Source of the DNA: Arthrobacter terricola | GTDB lineage: Bacteria > Actinomycetota > Actinomycetes > Actinomycetales > Micrococcaceae | Assembly (NCBI RefSeq): GCF_004354015.1 | Contig: NZ_SMRU01000017.1 | Coordinates: forward strand, 62,001-126,000 | DNA: 64,000 nt | Reading direction: 5' to 3' | Made by a program: the position numbers and the translations under genes | Shown here: positions 7,009 through 14,225 of the stretch, in pieces | Numbering within the stretch: the stretch's first letter is position 1 | Layout: every line of letters begins with the position of its first letter | Notes under the pieces: model-generated | Told to the model about the DNA's origin: nothing | Seen by the model: the letters and a program-made list of their open reading frames with translations, nothing else | The model's database searches: none

Positions 7009-8220
7009 CTAGTCGAACCACGGATCGAGCCCGTAATACGGGAAGATTTCCTTGCGGGTGGCGATGACCGTGCGGTCCACAGCGTCGGCGGGGTCGTATC
7101 CCACTTCCCACGAACGCCACCACGTATCCACGCCATCGCCCATCAACTCAGGCGCCGATTCCCCGTAACGTTCACGGACATAGCTGCGGAATTCCTGCGG
7201 GACCGGGGCGGACAACTGCACGGGATGCTGGGCCACTATGCCGATCAGGTGGCTCCAGGTCCGCGGCACCACTCCGGTGATGTCGTAACCGCCTCCCCCG
7301 GTGGCGATCCAGCGGTTCTCGCAGAACCTGGCAGCAAGGCCCGCGACGGCGTTGGCGGCTTCGCGCTGCCCGTCCACGCTGAGGTTGAGGTGCGTGAGGG
7401 GGTCGAGCTTGTGGGAGTCGCAACCGTGCTGGCTCACGATGACCTCGGGTTCGAAAGCCTGCACGAGCTGGGGCACCACGGCATGGAACGCCCGCAGCCA
7501 CCCGGCGTCTCCGGTCCACGCAGGCAACGCCACGTTCACGGCTGTACCCAGGGCGTCCGGACCTCCGATCTCGTTCGCGAAGCCCGTCCCGGGAAACAGC
7601 GAGATCCCGCTTTCATGCAGGGAGATCGTCAAGACCCGGGGGTCGTTCCAGAAAATGCTCTGGGTGCCGTCGCCATGGTGGGCGTCCACGTCGATGTACG
7701 CGACTCTCGCGACGCCGCCGTCGAGCAGCCTCTGGACGGCGAGGGCGGCGTCGTTATAAATGCAGAAGCCGCTGGCCCGGTCACGCGCGGCGTGATGCAG
7801 GCCACCACCGAAATTGACGGCCCGCACGGCCGTCCCGGACAGAACCGCTTCGGCGGCCAGCAGCGAACCGCCCGCGAGCCGGGCACTCGCCTCGTGCATT
7901 CCGGCGAATGCGGGGTCGTCCTCGGTGCCCAGCCCGCGGTCCGGTTCCGGCGTCGTCGGGTCCGCACTGACGCGCCGCACCGCGGCGACATATTCGGCGC
8001 TGTGGACGGCCTGGAGTTCGACGTCGGACGCGAGGCTTGGTGCCTCCACAGACACATGTGCCAAATCGAACAGTCCGAGCGCCCTTGCGAGTCTGGCGGT
8101 CAGTTCGAGGCGCTCAGGGGCCATAGGGTGCGAGGGGCCGAAATTGTACGCAGTCATGGCGGGATCCCACGCGACGGTCGTTGGCAGCGCGGACGGATGG
8201 AGGCCGGACCAGGAAGTCAT
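7009..8220 (-). CDS. acuC: AcuC-type histone-deacetylase-like amidohydrolase
   Basis: This is a zinc-dependent deacetylase of the HDAC/AcuC/AphA superfamily, 403 aa. The metal and charge-relay residues are visible in VDAHHGDGTQ and in FGGGLHHAARDRASGF, with the late loop GGGGYDITGV. In Bacillus, AcuC deacetylates and activates acetyl-CoA synthetase; an acs gene lies in this window at 35.6 kb, but the functional link is inference. The start could be the ATG at 8220 or the one at 8157 (MTAYNFG); neither has a strong ribosome-binding site. The upstream gene is the divergent K+ transporter. Confidence 0.87.
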   Translation of the reverse strand: MTSWSGLHPSALPTTVAWDPAMTAYNFGPSHPMAPERLELTARLARALGLFDLAHVSVEAPSLASDVELQAVHSAEYVAAVRRVSADPTTPEPDRGLGTEDDPAFAGMHEASARLAGGSLLAAEAVLSGTAVRAVNFGGGLHHAARDRASGFCIYNDAALAVQRLLDGGVARVAYIDVDAHHGDGTQSIFWNDPRVLTISLHESGISLFPGTGFANEIGGPDALGTAVNVALPAWTGDAGWLRAFHAVVPQLVQAFEPEVIVSQHGCDSHKLDPLTHLNLSVDGQREAANAVAGLAARFCENRWIATGGGGYDITGVVPRTWSHLIGIVAQHPVQLSAPVPQEFRSYVRERYGESAPELMGDGVDTWWRSWEVGYDPADAVDRTVIATRKEIFPYYGLDPWFD

Positions 8221-8331
8221 CAATGACAGGCTACCCGAGCGACGAGGGCTGTCGGCCCCGTCCCGGCTGTACTTTAGTGGTTTACTACTCAAGAAAGCAG
8301 AATCAATCGACCAGAAGCGAACAGCACTGCC

Positions 8332-9762
8332 ATGACTCAGAGCCAGTCGAGGTCCGCGGACCCGGCCAGCTGGCAATCCGTCCAGCCGGAACGGGGAGGC
8401 CTGTGGATCTTCACGGGTATCCGTGACTTTATCGACAACATCGCCAACACCTCACCGGCGCGTCTGGCGCTCACGGCGTTCGGCCTCGCGATCTTCCTGT
8501 TCACTGGATTGCTCTCCCTCCCCGCAGCCTCGGTGGACGGATCAGTCACACCCCTCCACCAGGCGTTGTTCACCGCCGTCTCGTCGGTGTGCGTCACCGG
8601 CCTGACGGTGGTCTCGACGGCGGCCCACTGGACATTCTTCGGCCAACTCGTCATCCTCGTGGGCATCTTCGTGGGCGGTTTGGGAACCCTGACCCTCGCC
8701 TCGATCCTCGCGCTCATGGTCAGCAAGCGACTCGGCGTCCGGGGCAAGCTCATCGCCCAGGAAGCCATGAATGCCGGCCGGCTCGGCGAAGTGGGTACCC
8801 TGCTCCGCATCGTCATCACGACGTCCGTGGTGATCGAAGCCTTCCTCGCCCTGGCCCTGATACCGCGGTTCATCATCTTGGGTGAAAACTTCTGGATGGC
8901 CGTCTGGCACGGCGTGTTCTACTCGATTTCCTCGTTCAACAACGCCGGTTTCACCCCGCACTCCGACGGAATCGTGCCCTACGAGACAGACTTGTGGATC
9001 CTCGTTCCCCTCATGGTCGGCGTATTCTTTGGAAGCCTCGGCTTCCCCGTTGTGCTCGTGCTTCAGCAGAACGGCCTGAACTGGAAAAAGTGGAACCTGC
9101 ACGCCAAGCTGACCATTCAGGTTTCCCTGATCCTCCTGGTTGCCGGCGCTGCGCTTTGGGGCCTGATGGAGTGGGACAACACCCGCACCATTGCCAACAT
9201 GAGCCTTGGCGACAAGATCACACATTCCATCTTCGCCTCTGTCATGACGCGGTCCGGCGGCTTCAACCTGGTTGACCAAGGCCAGATGGAACCCACCACC
9301 AGGCTCCTGTCCGACGCCTTGATGTTCGCCGGCGGCGGTTCGGCGTCGACGGCGGGCGGCATCAAGGTGACAACGGTTGCCGTCATGTTCCTCGCCATCG
9401 CGGCCGAGGCCCGGGGCGACGCCGACGTGAAGGTCTACGGGCGCACCATCCCCCAAGGCACCATGCGGGTGGCGATCTCCGTGATAGTTGCCGGCGCAAC
9501 GCTTGTTGCCGTTTCGGCCCTGCTGCTCCTCCAGATCAGCGGCGCTTCCCTTGACCGGGTCCTGTTCGAAACCATTTCCGCCTTCGCCACGGTCGGCCTC
9601 GGCACGAACCTCAGTGCCGAGCTACCGCCGTCGGGCGTTTATGTCCTGTCGGTCCTAATGTTCGCGGGCCGCATCGGCACCATTACCCTCGCCTCCGCCT
9701 TGGCCCTCCGCCAGCGCAGCCAGCTCTATCACTACCCCGAAGAAAGGCCGATCATTGGCTAA
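8332..9762 (+). CDS. Potassium uptake channel subunit, TrkH/KtrB family, 476 aa
   Basis: This is the membrane pore subunit of a Ktr/Trk-type K+ importer. It has the four-fold M1-P-M2 architecture, and pore-loop and filter-like segments can be picked out: SSVCVTGLTV, SSFNNAGFTPHS, GGGSASTAGGIKVTT and SAFATVGLGTN. The N-terminal 40 residues are polar and cytosolic. The gene overlaps the following NAD-binding regulatory subunit by 8 bp, so the two are translationally coupled. I see no c-di-AMP riboswitch signature in the 111 bp upstream, though I could not test this. Ktr versus Trk naming is not resolved by sequence alone. Confidence 0.93.
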   Translation: MTQSQSRSADPASWQSVQPERGGLWIFTGIRDFIDNIANTSPARLALTAFGLAIFLFTGLLSLPAASVDGSVTPLHQALFTAVSSVCVTGLTVVSTAAHWTFFGQLVILVGIFVGGLGTLTLASILALMVSKRLGVRGKLIAQEAMNAGRLGEVGTLLRIVITTSVVIEAFLALALIPRFIILGENFWMAVWHGVFYSISSFNNAGFTPHSDGIVPYETDLWILVPLMVGVFFGSLGFPVVLVLQQNGLNWKKWNLHAKLTIQVSLILLVAGAALWGLMEWDNTRTIANMSLGDKITHSIFASVMTRSGGFNLVDQGQMEPTTRLLSDALMFAGGGSASTAGGIKVTTVAVMFLAIAAEARGDADVKVYGRTIPQGTMRVAISVIVAGATLVAVSALLLLQISGASLDRVLFETISAFATVGLGTNLSAELPPSGVYVLSVLMFAGRIGTITLASALALRQRSQLYHYPEERPIIG

Positions 9763-10441
9763 AACATCAGGCGCCCCCAACCGGCCGGCGCACAACGCGC
9801 CCGTGCTGGTCATCGGCCTTGGCCGCTTCGGTTCAGCCACCGCGGAACAGCTCGTGAAGCAGGGCCGCGAAGTCCTTGCGATCGAACGGGATCGGAGCCT
9901 GGTCCAGACCTGGGCATCCGTCCTGACCCACGTCGTGGAAGCCGATGCCACGAATATCGATGCGCTCCGCCAGTTGGGCGCCCAGGAATTCAGCTCCGCC
10001 GTGGTGGGCGTGGGAACGTCGATCGAGTCCTCAGTGCTGATCACCGTGAACCTCGTGGACCTGGGAATCGAGCACCTCTGGGTCAAGGCGATCACGCCCT
10101 CGCACGGAAAGATCCTCACCCGGATCGGCGCCAACCACGTCATCTACCCCGAGACCGACGCCGGTGTTCGTGCCGCCCACCTCGTGTCCGGACGCATGCT
10201 GGACTTCATCGAGTTCGACGACGACTTTGCCATCGTGAAAATGTATCCGCCCAAGGAGACCGTGGGGTTCACCTTGGACGAATCCAAGGTCCGGTCCAAA
10301 TACGGTGTGACAATCGTGGGAGTGAAGTCCCCTGGCGAGGACTTCACGTATGCCCGGCCCGAGACCAAGGTTTCCGGCCGCGACATGCTGATCGTGTCCG
10401 GCCACGTGGACTTGCTAGAGCGCTTCGCCGCCCGCCCCTAG
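9755..10441 (+). CDS. Potassium uptake regulatory subunit, TrkA/KtrA family (RCK), 228 aa
   Basis: This peripheral cytoplasmic gating subunit belongs to the K+ importer encoded just upstream. An N-terminal Rossmann fold carries VIGLGRFGSATAEQL, which binds NAD(H) or ATP/ADP, and an RCK_C domain follows (EFDDDFAIVKMYPP onward). The start is TTG at 9755, within the end of the pore gene. The 8-bp overlap explains the absence of a separate promoter. Its length is that of single-RCK KtrA proteins, whereas E. coli TrkA is a doubled version. It ends 33 bp before the convergent proC. Confidence 0.93.
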   Translation: MAKTSGAPNRPAHNAPVLVIGLGRFGSATAEQLVKQGREVLAIERDRSLVQTWASVLTHVVEADATNIDALRQLGAQEFSSAVVGVGTSIESSVLITVNLVDLGIEHLWVKAITPSHGKILTRIGANHVIYPETDAGVRAAHLVSGRMLDFIEFDDDFAIVKMYPPKETVGFTLDESKVRSKYGVTIVGVKSPGEDFTYARPETKVSGRDMLIVSGHVDLLERFAARP

Positions 10442-10473
10442 CCTGCCCGCCCCGCCCGGCGAGTTCCAGAGGG

Positions 10474-11304
10474 TTAGCCGAGTTGCTTCGTGATTTCCGC
10501 GGCCCGGGCTGCTGCGGCGCGGGCGCCGTCGGCGATGATCGAAGGGATGCCGCCTTCGTTGAAGGCCGCGATGGCACGCTCCGTGGTGCCGTTCGGACTC
10601 GTCACGGCAATGCGGAGGGCTGTGGGGTCCGCCCCCGGCTCGGCGAGCATGAAACCGGCACCTGCAACCGTCTCTCGCGAAATCTTGAGGGAAAGCTCCG
10701 GATCCAGGCCGAGTTCGACGCCGGCAGCCGCCATGGCCTCGGCGAGGTAGAACGCGTAGGCAGGGCCGGAACCGCTGATGGCGGACAAGGCATCCACTTG
10801 TTCCTCCGGGATCTCCACAACAGTGCCTGCGGCCGCGAGGACGTCCTTCGCCTGCTGGAGTTGTGCATCCGTGCAATTGGTTCCGGGAGAGACCGAGACA
10901 ACGCCGCGGCCAAGCTTGGCAGGGGTGTTGGGCATGGTGCGGATGACCGGCTGTCCCGCAGGCAAGGCTGCCTCCAACTGGGCAATGGACACGGCTGCGG
11001 CAACACTGATCACAATGGTGTTCTTGCCGAGCGCCGGGGAAATCTCGCGCGCGAGGTCGGCGATTCCCACAGGCTTGACGCCGAGGATGACAACGGACGC
11101 TCCCTTGGTGGCGAGTTTGTTGTTATCCGGTTCCTCGACACCGGCAATGGCCATGACGCCGTGACGTTCAGCCAGTTCGGCGGCCCTTTCAGCGCGGCGC
11201 ACGGTGGCGACGACGTCCGAAGGATCCGTGCCGGCAGCGAGGAGGCCACCCAAAATGGCCTCGTTCATGGACCCACAGCCAAGGAATGCGATTCGGTTGC
11301 TCAT
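10474..11304 (-). CDS. proC: Pyrroline-5-carboxylate reductase
   Basis: ProC catalyses the last step of proline synthesis, NAD(P)H-dependent reduction of 1-pyrroline-5-carboxylate, in the cytosol. The 276-residue length is normal. The N-terminal Rossmann motif is FLGCGSMNEAILGGLLAAG, and the family signature region appears as VIRTMPNTPAKLGRG and later SAISGSGPAYAFYLAEAM. It lies downstream of a sugar isomerase-like gene on the same strand but is separated from it by 277 bp with a strong hairpin, so it has its own promoter. The order Ppx, isomerase, proC recalls M. tuberculosis Rv0496-Rv0500. Confidence 0.95.
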   Translation of the reverse strand: MSNRIAFLGCGSMNEAILGGLLAAGTDPSDVVATVRRAERAAELAERHGVMAIAGVEEPDNNKLATKGASVVILGVKPVGIADLAREISPALGKNTIVISVAAAVSIAQLEAALPAGQPVIRTMPNTPAKLGRGVVSVSPGTNCTDAQLQQAKDVLAAAGTVVEIPEEQVDALSAISGSGPAYAFYLAEAMAAAGVELGLDPELSLKISRETVAGAGFMLAEPGADPTALRIAVTSPNGTTERAIAAFNEGGIPSIIADGARAAAARAAEITKQLG

Positions 11305-11463
11305 GGCTCCATGATGCCAGTTCGACGCGTCCGCCGCAGTCGGGCCAGGATTCCCAGCTTGTTCACAAGGTTATTGCAGGCTGCGCCCAACATTGATCCG
11401 TAACTTAGTTATTACCTCATTGAGGGTGCGAGTGATGAGGCGGGCATGGGGATGTCCGCCCAC

Positions 11464-11520
11464 AAAGCACCGGTGTCGAACGGGTTTCCCCCCATTTTCC
11501 CGATTCGCCACCGGTGCTTT
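11464..11520. ncRNA. Long hairpin with C6 loop; terminator or small structured RNA
   Basis: Twelve-bp perfect arms AAAGCACCGGTG (11464-11475) and CACCGGTGCTTT (11509-11520) enclose a second helix (CGAA with TTCG, GGG with CCC). On the plus strand the loop has a run of six C residues flanked by T runs. The gap between proC and the isomerase gene holds a second small hairpin at about 11432-11456 (GGCGG.CAT with ATG.CCGCC). No T-run follows on either strand. It could terminate the minus-strand isomerase operon or be part of a plus-strand RNA; the C6 loop only loosely recalls actinobacterial 6C RNA. Confidence 0.4.
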
Positions 11521-11581
11521 CGCATTTAATGCAAGTGTTCGACGGCGGCACGCGGCCGCCGTCGTGAGCTTGCTTGGGTAC

Positions 11582-12418
11582 CTAAATCTCGAAGGCGCCC
11601 ACGAGCGGGGCGCCCAAGTGCTGGCGCGCGAATCGGAGCGTCTCGGCAAGCCACTCTTCGCGCTCCCCCGCGGCCTTCGCCTTGCGCGTGGAGATCTCAG
11701 CCACTACGGCTCCCTCGAAGCCGCTCAAAGCCAGGTGCTGCAGGACCTCGGCGCATCGTTGGGTCCCGTAGCCCGGGATCAGGTGCTCGTCCTTGCCCGA
11801 GCCGGAGCCATCGGTGAGGTGCACGTGCCGGAGCTTGCTCCCCAGCGCACGGACCGCCTCCAGGCTGTTCGCCCCCGCAGTGGCGGCATGCGAGAAATCC
11901 CACGTGACGTCGTCGTAATCCTGCCCCACCGGATCCCAGTGCGGGAGGTAAGCCAAGGCCTCCCGGCCGCGCACGCGCCACGGATACATGTTCTCGACGG
12001 CGATGTGCACTTGGTACATCGCGGCGATCTCGCGGACGCCGGCTGCGAAGTTCTCCGCGTAGTTCGATTGCCAGCGGAACGGCGGATGGACCACCACGGT
12101 GTTGCAGCCCACCTCCCGGGCCATCTGGCAGGACATCTCGATCTTGTTCCACGCCGGACCCCACACCTGCTGCGTCAGCAACAACGTGGGGGCGTGGATG
12201 GACACGATCTGCTGGTCGTACCGGTGGCTCAACTGGATGAGCGCATCCGGGTTTTGGCTGGTGGCGTTATTGGTCACCATCACTTCGACGCCGTCGTACC
12301 CGAGGTCCTGGGCCACGGCAAAAGCGTCATGGACGCTGAGCGGATAGACAGAAGCGCTGGATAGCGCCACCGGGATCGACGGTATGTCTTCTTCGGAGTG
12401 CTCGACGTCGGTGCTCAT
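11582..12418 (-). CDS. Sugar phosphate isomerase/epimerase-like TIM-barrel protein, 278 aa
   Basis: This is an AP-endonuclease-2-like TIM barrel (xylose-isomerase-like superfamily). Metal-site residues are visible around HAPTLLL, VVVHPPFRW, IAVENMYPW, WDFSHAATAG, HVHLTDGSG and VAEIST. These spread His/Glu/Asp residues fit a divalent-metal isomerase or epimerase, but the substrate is unknown. It starts 1 nt after the stop codon of the Ppx/GppA gene, so the two are one operon. In mycobacteria the homologous pair (Rv0496, Rv0498 as I recall) is also adjacent. Endonuclease activity is unlikely. Confidence 0.85.
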   Translation of the reverse strand: MSTDVEHSEEDIPSIPVALSSASVYPLSVHDAFAVAQDLGYDGVEVMVTNNATSQNPDALIQLSHRYDQQIVSIHAPTLLLTQQVWGPAWNKIEMSCQMAREVGCNTVVVHPPFRWQSNYAENFAAGVREIAAMYQVHIAVENMYPWRVRGREALAYLPHWDPVGQDYDDVTWDFSHAATAGANSLEAVRALGSKLRHVHLTDGSGSGKDEHLIPGYGTQRCAEVLQHLALSGFEGAVVAEISTRKAKAAGEREEWLAETLRFARQHLGAPLVGAFEI

Positions 12419-12419
12419 C

Positions 12420-13487
12420 TTAGTTGGCCTGCCTCCCTGCGGTGGGGATCGGGACGGACATGGCAGCTTCAGGGGCCGCCGCGCCGATGTTGGCGCCCAC
12501 GCGGGGCACCGGTACCGCGCCGCCGAGGCCGACGTGCGGGGCCGGTTCCAACGGGCCGTCGAAGATCAATTGGTCCAAGCGGCGAAGGATCAAGCCTTCG
12601 CGCAAGGCCCACGGGCAAATTTCCATGCGTGGGTGTTCGAACAGTTCCAAGGCGGTTTCGGCCACCACGGATCCGGCGAAGACTTGCCTGGCGCGCGCAT
12701 CCGAGACTCCGGGAAGATACAAGCGGTCCTCCACAGTCATGGCCGACATCCTTTGCGCCCACAGCCCCAGGTCCGTGGCGTGGAGTTCGCGCTTGACGTA
12801 CGGGCCCGCCGCGCTCGGGGCGGCGCCGGCGATGCGTGCCAGCGAACGGAAGGACTTGGACGTTCCCGCCACCAGATTGGCGCGGCCCAGTTGCTTGAAT
12901 TCCCGCACCACCGGTTTGAGGGTTTGGCGGACGTACTTGCGCAATTCCTTGACGCTTTTGGCCGAGGGCGGATCGTCGGGCAGCCAGTCCCTGGTCAACC
13001 TGCTGGCCCCGAGCGGGACGGAGACGGCGAGCTCGGGAAGTTCGTCCTGGCCGAACGCCATTTCGAACGAACCGCCGCCGATGTCCAGGTTGAGGATCGG
13101 GCCGGCACCCCAGCCGTACCAACGACGGACTGCGAAGAAGGTCATTGATGCTTCTTCGCTACCGGTCAGTTCCTGCAGGGTCACGGTGGTCTCGTGCTTG
13201 ACCCTGGCCAAGACCTCGGAGCCATTGGTGGCTTCCCGGATGGCCGAAGTACAAAACGCCAGGAGGTCCTCGGCCTTGTGGCGGGCCGCGAATTCCCATG
13301 CTTCGAGGACGAACTCGATCAACTCATGCTGGCCGGCGTCGTTGATGTTGCCTTCAGAGTCGAGGAACTGGACCAGCGACAGGGGCCGCTTATGGGAAGC
13401 AAACGCCACCGGGCGTGCGCCCGGGTGCGCGTCCACCAAAAGCAAATGGACGGTGTTGGAACCGATGTCGAGGACGCCAAGACGCAT
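12420..13487 (-). CDS. Ppx/GppA family phosphatase, 355 aa
   Basis: This is an exopolyphosphatase / guanosine-pentaphosphate phosphatase of the ASKHA fold. Phosphate-binding motifs are present: LDIGSNTVHLLLVD at the N-terminus, CTSAIREATNG and LDIGGGSFEMAFG. It lacks the long C-terminal HD-like domain of E. coli Ppx/GppA and matches the short actinobacterial type (about 310-350 aa). It probably removes terminal phosphate from polyphosphate and may act on (p)ppGpp. The first 12 codons give a clean ATG start at 13487. It is cotranscribed with the isomerase-like gene. The upstream SseB-family gene on the same strand is 71 bp away and may belong to the same unit. Confidence 0.9.
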   Translation of the reverse strand: MRLGVLDIGSNTVHLLLVDAHPGARPVAFASHKRPLSLVQFLDSEGNINDAGQHELIEFVLEAWEFAARHKAEDLLAFCTSAIREATNGSEVLARVKHETTVTLQELTGSEEASMTFFAVRRWYGWGAGPILNLDIGGGSFEMAFGQDELPELAVSVPLGASRLTRDWLPDDPPSAKSVKELRKYVRQTLKPVVREFKQLGRANLVAGTSKSFRSLARIAGAAPSAAGPYVKRELHATDLGLWAQRMSAMTVEDRLYLPGVSDARARQVFAGSVVAETALELFEHPRMEICPWALREGLILRRLDQLIFDGPLEPAPHVGLGGAVPVPRVGANIGAAAPEAAMSVPIPTAGRQAN

Positions 13488-13558
13488 TCTGCCATTATTC
13501 CCCGATTCGAAGCATGTGAAGCAAGTACGACTCCCGATTCGTGCCAGTGGGTTGCCGG

Positions 13559-14023
13559 TTATTCCTGGGGGCCGTCGGCGGCGGCGTCCATAGCGGACTC
13601 GGCGTCGGCTTCGTCTGCGCGTTTGAAGTCGCGGCGGACTTTGGCGATGCCTTCCGGCCCCATTTCGAAGCCGTGCTGGCTGCCCGGGTTGATCACGAGG
13701 CCAAGCTGATCGCCGATGCTGTCCAGGATCGCCGCCCCACGCGTACCGAGGACGTTCGGAGCAGCTTCGAGGAACTGCGCCTCAACCCGACTCGGGTGGC
13801 TGAACACGGCAAGGACGGGCTCGTCGTCGGCGTTTGCCAGGATGAGCGGTTCGACGGCGGCATCGGGTGCATCCAGGGAGTCTGCGCTGAGGATGTAGAC
13901 CTCGTTGTTCAGGAAGGACAAGATGACGTCCACCGGGTTCGCTTCGGGGAGCCCGGCCTTGGCAAGTTGGGTTTCGAGGTCGTTCAACGGCTGCGATTCC
14001 TGGGCGGTTGGCTGTTCAGTCAT
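13559..14023 (-). CDS. SseB family protein, 154 aa
   Basis: This small acidic protein has an SseB N-terminal-like domain (residues 13-130: the FLNNEVYILSAD, PLILANADDEPVLAVFS and GLVINPGSQHGFEMGPEGI segments match the family pattern). The last 25 residues are a disordered, Asp/Ala-rich tail. The family's biochemical role is not established; in E. coli SseB is linked to serine-sensitive growth. The ATG at 14023 is used. The 202 bp to topA (14024-14225) hold no gene I can support. Confidence 0.75.
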   Translation of the reverse strand: MTEQPTAQESQPLNDLETQLAKAGLPEANPVDVILSFLNNEVYILSADSLDAPDAAVEPLILANADDEPVLAVFSHPSRVEAQFLEAAPNVLGTRGAAILDSIGDQLGLVINPGSQHGFEMGPEGIAKVRRDFKRADEADAESAMDAAADGPQE

Positions 14024-14225
14024 GCTTCCACTCGATCACGAGTGCCACGGCTGATGCAATTCCTATCCATCCAACCGGCAGTCCGAACGGGAGTGATCCG
14101 GCAGCGTGCGTCTAAGCGAGGAACGAGCGAGCACGCATGGGCCCACACCGTCAGGGTTCCCTGGCCGAGCATGCGAGGCTAGGGAGACGGTGGGGAGGAT
14201 TGCTCCCGTTCGGAGCTCCGTACAA

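Noticed and set aside
11464..11520. Identification as 6C RNA
   Set aside because: Only one loop has six C residues. The companion hairpin has G4 on the same strand, and the usual neighbouring genes are not here. Kept only as an unnamed hairpin.
14024..14225. Gene or structured RNA between SseB and topA
   Set aside because: No conserved frame or convincing hairpin could be seen in these 202 bases.
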